Assembly (NCBI GenBank): GCA_902464595.1
Contig: CABQJX010000135.1
Coordinates: 1-6,754, forward strand
Direction: 5' to 3'
Length of the DNA stretch: 6,754 bases
DNA from: an uncultured Lachnoclostridium sp.
GTDB lineage: Bacteria > Bacillota > Clostridia > Lachnospirales > Lachnospiraceae
Every line of letters begins with the position of its first letter. Position 1 is the first letter of the stretch. A program made the position numbers and the translations under genes. A model generated the notes under the pieces. That model had not been told where the DNA came from. It made no database searches and was given only the letters and a program-made list of their open reading frames with translations. Of this stretch, positions 1 to 5,868 are shown in pieces.

Positions 1-858
1 TTCTTCCTCCGGCAGTTCCCTTTCTGCCAGTGTATAAAACTCATCGCTGGCATGAATAAAATGGGTCTGCCATTTTTCATATATCTTTCTCTGCCAGCTC
101 TCGATCAGGTCAATGACCTCCCCTGCCTCCTCAGGTGTAAAAGGCTCCAGGGGATACAGCCCCTCGCGGTAACGAGAAAGTCCCACAGGAACCACAGATA
201 CGCTCTCCATATAGGGAAGATAGGCGGTCAGATCCTCTATGCTCCGGGCTAACTCCGCCCCGTCGTTGACTCCCTTGCACAGCACGATCTGCCCGTTCAT
301 AGGCGTCCCCGCCTCATACAAACGGTCAATCATCTCAAGAGCCTTTCCCGCAAACCGGTTATTTAACATCTTACAGCGAAGCTCTGGATTGGTAGTCTGG
401 ACAGAAATATTGATGGGGGCCAGCTTAAAACGTATGATCCGTTCTATATCCCGTTCCTTCATATTAGTAAGGGTAATATAATTTCCCTGCAGAAAGGACA
501 GACGGGAGTCATCATCCTTAAAATACAGGGTATCCCGCATCCCAGGAGGCATCTGGTCGATAAAGCAGAAAATACACCGGTTGCAGCAGGTGCGGTAATC
601 GCTCATGAGCCCGTTCTCAAAGGTGAGCCCCAGATCCTCATAATCATTTTCAATGTCAAGCTCCCACTCCTCACCGTCCTGCTTTTGAACCGTGACCGTC
701 ATGGAAGGGCTATTTACATAATATTCATAGTCGAATATATCCTCGACTTCCTTGCCGTTGATGGTCAGAAGCACATCCCCTGGCTCCAGCTCCAGCTCCT
801 CTGCAATGGAGCCGGGATCCACCTGGGAAATCCTATGCCCTACCGTTTTCTTCTTCAT
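1..858 (-). CDS. DUF512-family PDZ/radical-SAM protein (5' part, cut by left edge)
   Basis: The reverse strand is open for 286 codons from the ATG at 858-856 to the window edge, with no stop. AGAGGT lies about 6-9 nt upstream (865-870), which supports this start. Residues 1-65 look like a small PDZ domain (the ISQVDPGSIAEELELEPGD stretch at 10-28, then LLTINGKEV). Residues 91-98 read CCNRCIFC, a CX3CX2C cluster (C91, C95, C98) of the kind that binds the radical-SAM [4Fe-4S] cluster, followed by FIDQMPPGMR. Later landmarks are SRLSFLQGNYITLTN (118-132), NGQIVLCKGVNDG (188-200), SVVPVGLSRYREGL (221-234) and HASDEFY (269-275). These are typical of the DUF512 family (formerly described as a cyanobacterial FeS oxidoreductase), present in most clostridia. 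Its reaction is not known to me. The C-terminal DUF512 part lies outside the window. In related genomes the ribosome-assembly GTPase gene der often follows, but this cannot be seen here. Family call firm; function unknown. Confidence 0.9.
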   Translation of the reverse strand, partial: MKKKTVGHRISQVDPGSIAEELELEPGDVLLTINGKEVEDIFDYEYYVNSPSMTVTVQKQDGEEWELDIENDYEDLGLTFENGLMSDYRTCCNRCIFCFIDQMPPGMRDTLYFKDDDSRLSFLQGNYITLTNMKERDIERIIRFKLAPINISVQTTNPELRCKMLNNRFAGKALEMIDRLYEAGTPMNGQIVLCKGVNDGAELARSIEDLTAYLPYMESVSVVPVGLSRYREGLYPLEPFTPEEAGEVIDLIESWQRKIYEKWQTHFIHASDEFYTLAERELPEEE

Positions 859-890
859 TTTTCTACCTCTGTTTCTTCTTTATAGCTTCT

Positions 891-919
891 ATCATAGCAA
901 GTTCGGCAATGTTTGTAAA
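891..919 (-). promoter_or_regulatory. Sigma-A-type promoter for the DUF512 gene
   Basis: Read on the reverse strand, a TTTACA -35 box (914-919) is followed after exactly 17 bp by a TATGAT -10 box (891-896). Each matches the sigma-A consensus at five of six positions. Transcription would start near 884 and leave a 5' UTR of about 25 nt before the ATG at 858. The -35 box sits inside the inverted repeat at 912-925. Called from sequence only. Confidence 0.7.
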
Positions 920-925
920 TACAAA
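912..925. repeat. Inverted repeat over the -35 box, possible operator
   Basis: TTTGTA-AA-TACAAA is a perfect inverted repeat with 6-bp arms and a 2-bp centre. It covers the -35 box of the leftward DUF512 promoter and lies about 30 bp upstream of the rightward prs -35 box. Its position would suit a repressor of the leftward gene, but no regulator can be named and the site may be chance in an AT-rich intergenic stretch. Confidence 0.35.
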
Positions 926-953
926 TGTTTTTGTCCAATTTCCCCTTACCCTC

Positions 954-982
954 TTGACCCCCTCCTGCGGAAATGGTATAAA
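954..982 (+). promoter_or_regulatory. Sigma-A-type promoter for prs
   Basis: TTGACC (-35, 954-959) and TATAAA (-10, 977-982) are separated by exactly 17 bp, and both match the consensus at five of six positions. The start point should fall near 989, giving a leader of about 48 nt. That leader contains GTAC twice, 11 bp apart (991-994 and 1002-1005). The ribosome binding site AAGGAG (1021-1026) lies 10 nt before the ATG at 1037. Confidence 0.75.
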
Positions 983-1036
983 TCATATATGTACCATTTA
1001 TGTACAATGAAGACAAACCAAAGGAGTAAAGCTATC

Positions 1037-2245
1037 ATGGCTAACAATTTCGTATTTAAGGATTCCCTTCCTGTAGCGCCTTTAAAGATTGCCGCTCTGG
1101 AAAGCTGCCGGGATCTGGCTTCCAAGGTAAACGACCATATTGTCCAGTTCCGCCGCAACGACATGGAGGAGCTCATGCGCCGCAAAGAGGATCTGCATTT
1201 CCGCGGTTACGATATGGATTCCTATCTTTTAAGCTGCGGCTGCCCCCGTTTTGGTTCCGGAGAGGGCAAAGCGGTCATCAACGAGTCTGTCCGCGGCACA
1301 GACGTATTTGTGATGGTAGATGTAATGAACTACAGCATCACCTATACCGTCAGCGGCTACACCAACCATATGTCCCCGGATGACCATTTTCAGGATCTCA
1401 AGCGCATCATCGGCACTTGTTCCGCCACGGCCCACAGAGTCAATGTGGTCATGCCTTTCCTGTATGAGAGCCGCCAGCACAAACGCAGCAAACGCGAATC
1501 CCTGGACTGCGCTATGGCATTGGAGGAGTTAGCTGCCATCGGAGTCAAGAACATCATCACCTTCGACGCCCATGATCCCAGGGTTCAGAACGCCATCCCC
1601 CTGATCGGCTTTGATAACTTTATGCCCACCTACCAGTTCGTAAAAGCATTGTTTAACCATGATTCCCAGATCCGCATCGACAAGGAGCATCTCATGGTCA
1701 TCAGCCCGGACGAGGGCGCTATGAACCGCGCCGTTTACCTGGCCAACAACCTTGGGGTAGATATGGGTATGTTCTACAAGCGCCGTGACTATTCCCAGGT
1801 AGTAGGCGGACGCAACCCCATCGTGGCCCACTAGTTCTTAGGCTCCTCCGTGGAAGGAAAAACCGTCCTCATCATCGATGATATGATCTCTTCCGGTGAG
1901 AGTATGCTGGATACCTGCAAGGAGCTCAAGGAACGCAAGGCAGACAAGGTGATCGTATGCTGTACCTTCGGCCTGTTCACCAATGGCCTGGAAAAATTTG
2001 ACGAGTATTATGACCGGGGCTACCTGGATTATGTTATCACCACCAACTTAAATTACCGTACCCCTGAGCTTCTAAAGAGAGATTGGTATCTGGAAGCTGA
2101 TATGAGCAAATATCTGGCTGCCATCATTAACACCGTAAACCATGACCGCTCCATCAGCGCTTCCCTGTCTCCTACAGAGAAGATCCAGAAACTGGTCAAA
2201 AAACGCCAGAGCGGTGATTACGAATATTTTCAGAAATTAGTGTAA
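1037..2245 (+). pseudogene. prs: PRPP synthetase interrupted by an in-frame TAG
   Basis: Ribose-phosphate pyrophosphokinase makes PRPP from ribose 5-phosphate and ATP for purine, pyrimidine, NAD, His and Trp synthesis. The ATG at 1037 has AAGGAG 10 nt upstream; the open frame further upstream is not used. The frame has 402 codons plus TAA, the long clostridial form rather than the usual ~315 residues. Visible motifs are PFLYESRQHKR (140-150, ATP contacts), DAHDPRVQNAIP (177-188, with the catalytic-region His179), SPDEGAMNRA (223-232), FYKRRDY (246-252, catalytic flexible loop) and IIDDMISSGESM (279-290, PRPP/ribose-5-phosphate loop). Codon 266 is TAG (1832-1834), between NPIVAH and FLGSSVEGK, where relatives carry Glu; a single GAG-to-TAG change explains it. 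No other lesion is present. Normal termination gives a 265-residue protein without the PRPP loop, expected inactive. The downstream part (GTG 1850 or ATG 1880) has no ribosome binding site. A recent nonsense mutation, a sequencing error or suppression are all possible. Confidence 0.88.
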
Positions 2246-2300
2246 CGGTTTCTGGATAGAAGGCTGTTTCCAACAGCAAAACCATTCCATACAAAAGGCA

Positions 2301-2374
2301 CAGCCCTTCCGGATCTGTGATGATTCTTTTCTGACAGAAAGAGTCACGATCCAGCGGAAGGGCTGTATTTTTGT
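2301..2374. terminator. Shared bidirectional terminator between prs and pgeF
   Basis: CAGCCCTTCC (2301-2310) pairs with GGAAGGGCTG (2356-2365), and GGATC (2311-2315) with GATCC (2348-2352) across a 3-nt AGC bulge. GTGA/TCAC extends the stem inward. On the plus strand the stem is followed by TATTTTTG, giving a Rho-independent terminator for prs. On the minus strand it is followed by the weaker TGCCTTTTGT, so it can also end the lepB-pgeF operon. A separate small hairpin (GCTGTT/AACAGC, 2263-2277) without a T run lies just before it. Confidence 0.85.
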
Positions 2375-2375
2375 A

Positions 2376-3230
2376 TCAGTTCAGCCCTAAAAAGGCCGCC
2401 AGGTTGCCCCTCTCCTCTCCAACGGTCCGGTGGGAAAAGAGCTTATCACTGTTACACATGGTACAGATATTGGTGGTGTGGATATTTTCCTTCCTTAAAC
2501 CGGACTCCAGAAAAATGATTTCATTGGCCCGCCAGAGATCCGCCTGGTATTTCCCCGGCTTTCTTCCGTTTGTTACCAATTCTTTCCAATAGTAAGGGGC
2601 AAAGGCTGCTTTCAATTCCTCTGCCACTTCCTCCCCCACCTCAAAACAGTCCCTGCAAATGCTGGGGCCAATGCAGGCGATCAGATCCTCTGCCCTGCTT
2701 CCGAAGGCTTCCTCCATGGCCCTGACCGTTACAGCTCCCATACGCTTTACCGTACCTCTCCATCCGGAATGGCTGAGCCCCACTGCCTTTTTCACAGGAT
2801 CCAACAGATATAGGGGAACACAGTCCGCATAAAAGGTTACAAGCGTAAGGCCAGGCACATTGGTGATCAGACCATCTACATCTGTGTAGTCCCGATCCCG
2901 TACCACTCCCTTTCCAGCGTCTTCCTCCGTCACCAGCCGCACGTTGACCGTGTGGGTCTGGTAGGAGACTACCATCCTGTCCCGCTCTACCTGAAGGGCC
3001 TGGGCCATGCGGGTAAAATTTTCCAGCACATCCTCCGGCCTGTCCCCCCGGCTGTAAGAAAAATTCATCGTGGCAAATTTCCCTTTGCTGGCTCCGCCCA
3101 TGCGCGTGGAAAATCCCTGGGCCACCAGCCCTGTTTCCTCCAATGGGCGAAAGGACAGATAGGGAACCCCATGTTTCTCCTTTGTTTCCAGAACATCTTT
3201 CTCTGTCTTATAAATCCAATTCCAGTCCAT
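2376..3230 (-). CDS. pgeF: PgeF/YfiH laccase-domain protein (multicopper-oxidase-like fold family)
   Basis: This belongs to the YfiH/PgeF/DUF152 family: a single-domain protein with a His/Cys/His metal site, described both as a purine nucleoside-acting enzyme and as a peptidoglycan editing factor that keeps wrong residues out of muropeptide precursors. Visible motifs, numbered from the chosen start, are GFSTRMGGASKG (39-50), YQTHT (90-94, metal His), FYADCVP (132-138, metal Cys), LSHSGWRGT (152-160, metal His) and the C-terminal CTMCNSDKLFSHRT. I chose the ATG at 3230 (284 aa) because GGGAG lies about 10 nt before it and the 12 codons upstream (NDKGEKRK) look like a ribosome-binding region read as protein. 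The alternative ATG at 3266 (296 aa) has GGAAGGG only about 3 nt away. It is the last gene of the minus-strand operon and ends at the shared terminator. All family motifs are present. Confidence 0.92.
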   Translation of the reverse strand: MDWNWIYKTEKDVLETKEKHGVPYLSFRPLEETGLVAQGFSTRMGGASKGKFATMNFSYSRGDRPEDVLENFTRMAQALQVERDRMVVSYQTHTVNVRLVTEEDAGKGVVRDRDYTDVDGLITNVPGLTLVTFYADCVPLYLLDPVKKAVGLSHSGWRGTVKRMGAVTVRAMEEAFGSRAEDLIACIGPSICRDCFEVGEEVAEELKAAFAPYYWKELVTNGRKPGKYQADLWRANEIIFLESGLRKENIHTTNICTMCNSDKLFSHRTVGEERGNLAAFLGLN

Positions 3231-3295
3231 TTTTCTCTTTTCTCCCTTATCGTTCCGATGGTTCATGATCCCTTCCGGTTACCCAGCCTGTTTTC

Positions 3296-3637
3296 TCAAA
3301 AAGCATCCTGAAACAATTCCACTTTCTCTCCCAAAATAGCTACCACATCAAAGCGGCAGGGAGTTTCCTGGGAAAGGTGATGGGTATACAGATAATAGGC
3401 CGCCGTCTGGCGGATCCTCTGCTGCTTGACCCCATCCACTGCCTCCGCCGGGCTTCCCATAGCCAGGGAAGATCGGTATTTTACCTCTATAAATACCAAA
3501 TATCTCCCATGGCGGCAGATCAGATCGATCTCCCCTGTGCGGCAGCGGAAATTTTTTTCCAAAATCTCATAGCCCTGTTGTTTTAAATAGGCAGCCGCTT
3601 TTTCTTCATAGCGGCTGCCTGTTTCCCGGTTATTCAT
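3296..3637 (-). CDS. yraN: YraN/UPF0102 family nuclease-like protein
   Basis: This is a 113-residue protein of the UPF0102 (YraN) family, a predicted endonuclease-like fold related to Holliday-junction resolvases; its biological role is not settled. The N-terminus carries GSRYEEKAAAYLKQQGYEILEKNFRC in relaxed form (residues 7-32). The PD-(D/E)XK-like core follows: GEIDLI (35-40, with E36 and D38) and FIEVKYRS (49-56, E51 and K53). Length matches the family. I chose the ATG at 3637 because it opens the conserved NNRETGSRYEE start. The frame stays open upstream to 3760, but only as a shadow of rnhB. The ATG overlaps the rnhB stop by 8 nt, suggesting translational coupling, and AAGGAG lies about 14 nt upstream, somewhat far. 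The rnhB-yraN pairing is common in Firmicutes and proteobacteria, which supports the call. Confidence 0.9.
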   Translation of the reverse strand: MNNRETGSRYEEKAAAYLKQQGYEILEKNFRCRTGEIDLICRHGRYLVFIEVKYRSSLAMGSPAEAVDGVKQQRIRQTAAYYLYTHHLSQETPCRFDVVAILGEKVELFQDAF

Positions 3638-4274
3638 AGTTTTTAATAAAGCTCCTTCTATGGATGGGACAGGGGCCCAGCCTGCGCAAAGCTTCGATGT
3701 GCGCCGCTGTACCATAGCCTTTGTGTGCTCCAAAACCGTAGCCCGGATAGAGCTCATCATATTCCTCCATCATGTGATCCCTAGTGACCTTTGCCAGGAT
3801 GCTGGCCGCCGCAATGGACAGGCTTTTGGCGTCTCCCTTGACAATGGGAACCTGGATCATATCCAGTCCCGGGATGGTCACAGCATCATTTAAAAGAACC
3901 TGGGGCTTTACAGACAGTCCATTAACCGCCTCCCGCATAGCCTCATAGGTAGCCTGCAAAATGTTGATCTCATCAATTCTGGCCGGAGCTGCCAGCCCTA
4001 CGCTCCACGCCACTGCCTTCTCCTTGATCTCCAAAAACAGCGCTTCCCTGCGCTTGGGGGACAGTTTTTTGGAATCATTGAGATAAAGGATGCGGCAGTC
4101 CTTTGGAAGCACCACAGCCCCTGCTGCTACCGGGCCTGCCAAAGGCCCCCGGCCCGCCTCGTCCACACCGCAGATACAGGCATAGGCGCTGTATTCCTTT
4201 TCATAAGCGGCCATCTCCTCCAGACGGCTTAACTCCTGCTCTAATTTTTCTCCCTTTAATATCCGTAAGGCCAT
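3630..4274 (-). CDS. rnhB: Ribonuclease HII
   Basis: RNase HII cuts the RNA strand of RNA-DNA hybrids and starts removal of single ribonucleotides misinserted in DNA; it acts in the cytoplasm with divalent metal ions. The 214-residue protein has a short N-terminal helix, then GVDEAGRGPLAGPV (36-49) holding D38 and E39, NDSKKLS (66-72), NDAVTIPG (129-136) with D130, and KGDAKSLSIAAASILAKVTRD (146-166 region) with D148. Those four acidic residues fit the DEDD catalytic set. GYGTAAHIEALRRLGPCPIHRRSF near the C-terminus (187-209 region) is also characteristic. GAGGTG about 8 nt upstream supports the ATG at 4274. It begins one nucleotide after the rbgA stop and overlaps yraN by 8 nt, so it is mid-operon. 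Nothing is missing relative to the family. Confidence 0.96.
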   Translation of the reverse strand: MALRILKGEKLEQELSRLEEMAAYEKEYSAYACICGVDEAGRGPLAGPVAAGAVVLPKDCRILYLNDSKKLSPKRREALFLEIKEKAVAWSVGLAAPARIDEINILQATYEAMREAVNGLSVKPQVLLNDAVTIPGLDMIQVPIVKGDAKSLSIAAASILAKVTRDHMMEEYDELYPGYGFGAHKGYGTAAHIEALRRLGPCPIHRRSFIKNYE

Positions 4275-4275
4275 T

Positions 4276-5145
4276 TTATTTCACCTCGTTTTTATCCTTT
4301 TCCTGAGGCTCCTCCAGTGTGATCCTTCCCAGCTTTCCTCCGCGGAAATCATCTAACAGGAGCGCTGCTGCGCGGGAAAGATCTAACTCTCCTCCCTTTA
4401 CCAGGCAGGACCGGACTCTGGCGATCTCCTCTAAGATCTCCGCCTCTGTCTTTCCATCTGTCTCCAGTCCAAACCGCTCCGGCAATACCTGGGGATAAGA
4501 GGTACTTAGAAAACGGATCAGTTCACATGCCAGCTGATCCCTGTCTAAAATCTGATCGTTGATGGAACCGATGAGGGCTAAGCGCAGTCCTACCTGCTGA
4601 TCCTCAAACCGGGGCCACAGGATACCCGGTGTATCCAAAAGCTCTAGCGTCTTATTCAGGCGGATCCATTGGTTTCCCTTGGTAACTCCCGGCTTGTTCC
4701 CCGTCTTAGCGCAGGCCTTCCCTGCAAAGGAATTGATAAAGGTAGATTTTCCTACATTGGGGATTCCCACGACCATCGTCCGGATGGGGCGGTTTAAGAT
4801 CCCCCTTCTCCGATCCCTCTCGATCTTTTCCTTACATGCCTCCTGCACCACAGACTGCACCTGCTTTAAACTGCCCCTGTTTCTGGCGTCGATCTTCACC
4901 ACATGAATGTTCTGAGCCTCAAACCAGGCAGCCCACTGGCTGTTCTTCTTCTCGTCTGCCAGATCGGATTTGTTAAGGAGTACCATCCTGGCCTTTCCTG
5001 CTGCCAGCTCGTCAATGTCAGGGTTGCGGCTGGAAAGGGGGATCCTGGCGTCCACCAGCTCGATCACCAGGTCGATGAGCTTCATATCCTCCTTCATGGC
5101 CCTTTTTGCCTTGGTCATATGACCTGGATACCACTGTATATTCAT
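4276..5145 (-). CDS. rbgA: Ribosome biogenesis GTPase YlqF/RbgA
   Basis: This is a circularly permuted GTPase needed for late 50S subunit assembly. The G motifs appear in the permuted order typical of the family: G4 NKSD (58-61), G1 GIPNVGKS (127-134), G2 around T156 in PGVTKG, and G3 DTPG (171-174). The N-terminal signature IQWYPGHMTKAKR (3-15) and the VDARIPLSSRNP block (31-42) are present, followed by a C-terminal helical domain. Length is 289 residues, close to B. subtilis RbgA. I start at ATG 5145 because AGGAG lies 8 nt upstream. A TTG two codons earlier (5151) is too close to that site. It sits 39 nt after lepB and one nucleotide before rnhB. Its placement one gene away from rplS agrees with its 50S-assembly role. 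Confidence 0.96.
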   Translation of the reverse strand: MNIQWYPGHMTKAKRAMKEDMKLIDLVIELVDARIPLSSRNPDIDELAAGKARMVLLNKSDLADEKKNSQWAAWFEAQNIHVVKIDARNRGSLKQVQSVVQEACKEKIERDRRRGILNRPIRTMVVGIPNVGKSTFINSFAGKACAKTGNKPGVTKGNQWIRLNKTLELLDTPGILWPRFEDQQVGLRLALIGSINDQILDRDQLACELIRFLSTSYPQVLPERFGLETDGKTEAEILEEIARVRSCLVKGGELDLSRAAALLLDDFRGGKLGRITLEEPQEKDKNEVK

Positions 5146-5184
5146 AGTCAAAACTCCTGTCTTATTGTGAATGGATCAATCCAA

Positions 5185-5736
5185 CTATCGTGAATGGATA
5201 AAATCCAGCTTTAAAAGAGGAAGGATCCGAAACCATACCTTTCCCTGTATCTGCTGCTTCTTTACATTTCCAATATTGGGAAAACGGCTGTCCTCACTGC
5301 TGTCTCGGTTGTCCCCCAGAAGAAAGTATTCGTCCTTCTCCAGTTTGATGGGAGTGTCCGCCCTTCCTGCTAAGGATACCTGCTCCAGTCCATCTTCTGC
5401 CGGAAGAAGCTCCCCGTCAATAAATACAAATCCACCCTTGATCTGCACCGTCTCACCAGGAAGCCCGATCACCCGTTTTACATTCTTTTTCTTGTCTTCC
5501 CGCTCGAAAACCACCACGTCAAAACGCTCCGGTTTTCCCACATCATAGGCCAGACGGTTCACTAAAACCACCTCATCAGCAGACAAAAGGGGTTCCATAG
5601 AGGCGCCGGATACCTGCACCTGCATACAAAAACTGTGAACCAAAAACCAGGCCATGGCCACAGCCACCACCCCATTGACGCCCCAGCGGACCGCCCGCCT
5701 CAGCCATGCTGTATCTTCGTTTATATAAAAATCCAT
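5185..5736 (-). CDS. lepB: Signal peptidase I
   Basis: Type I signal peptidase removes signal peptides from secreted proteins at the outer face of the cytoplasmic membrane through a Ser/Lys dyad. The 183-residue protein has a short cytoplasmic N-terminus, one transmembrane segment (about residues 17-35, GVNGVVAVAMAWFLVH), the catalytic serine in SGASMEP (43-49, S46), the general-base lysine in VKRVIGLPGE (86-95, K87) and the box E motif GDNRDSSEDSR (141-151). This short one-membrane-segment form is usual in Firmicutes. I use the ATG at 5736 because AGGAGG lies 6 nt upstream; the GTG at 5766 lacks such a site. The stop codon is TAG, which matters for the in-frame TAG of prs. It heads the lepB-rbgA-rnhB-yraN-pgeF operon. 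No convincing promoter is seen upstream, so read-through from rplS may contribute. Confidence 0.95.
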   Translation of the reverse strand: MDFYINEDTAWLRRAVRWGVNGVVAVAMAWFLVHSFCMQVQVSGASMEPLLSADEVVLVNRLAYDVGKPERFDVVVFEREDKKKNVKRVIGLPGETVQIKGGFVFIDGELLPAEDGLEQVSLAGRADTPIKLEKDEYFLLGDNRDSSEDSRFPNIGNVKKQQIQGKVWFRILPLLKLDFIHSR

Positions 5737-5752
5737 GGGACGCCTCCTACTA

Positions 5753-5767
5753 TGTGCCTGGAGCACA
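5753..5767. repeat. Small inverted repeat in the lepB 5' region
   Basis: TGTGC-(5 nt)-GCACA lies 4 nt before the lepB ribosome binding site (AGGAGG, 5743-5748 read in reverse). A second small hairpin, AAGGG/CCCTT (5778-5792), lies upstream and is followed in the lepB direction by a T run. These could be weak RNA hairpins or an operator; both have only 5-bp stems and may be chance. Confidence 0.3.
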
Positions 5768-5810
5768 AAAAATCATCAAGGGCAAAACCCTTTCCTGGAT
5801 GCTCATAACA

Positions 5811-5860
5811 AAAAATAGAGCCTGCATCTGCAAACTCCTGCATGCACAAGCTCTATTTTC
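5811..5860 (-). terminator. Rho-independent terminator downstream of rplS
   Basis: AAAATAGAGC (5812-5821) pairs with GCTCTATTTT (5850-5859). An inner TGCAT/ATGCA pairing (5823-5827 with 5842-5846) lengthens the hairpin. In the rplS direction the stem is followed by a T run (TATTTTTTG). It begins about 10 nt after the rplS stop and separates rplS from lepB. The arms are also T-rich on the other strand, so it may act in both directions. Confidence 0.85.
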
Positions 5861-5868
5861 AATGTCCA

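Noticed and set aside
752..1036. Upstream extension of the prs reading frame
   Set aside because: The first 95 codons cover the divergent gene's start region and both promoters. The residues look unrelated to PRPP synthetases, while ATG 1037 has a proper ribosome binding site and matches the family start.
1529..1831. 100-codon ORF on the minus strand inside prs
   Set aside because: Antisense shadow of a strongly conserved coding region, without a ribosome binding site or recognisable protein motif.
1832..1834. Selenocysteine or frameshift explanation for the prs interruption
   Set aside because: Selenocysteine uses UGA, not UAG, and the frame is the same on both sides, so no frameshift is needed.
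2263..2277. GCTGTT/AACAGC hairpin as the prs terminator
   Set aside because: The stem is only 6 bp and no T run follows on either strand; the much longer hairpin at 2301-2365 with a T run is the better terminator.
2952..3311. 119-codon plus-strand ORF opposite pgeF
   Set aside because: Antisense to a well-supported gene; composition and content look like a shadow.
3638..3760. N-terminal extension of yraN by 41 codons
   Set aside because: It lies wholly inside rnhB in another frame and has no UPF0102 similarity; the conserved start is at 3637.
5171..5548. 125-codon plus-strand ORF opposite lepB
   Set aside because: Antisense shadow rich in Ser and Phe, with lepB motifs intact on the other strand.
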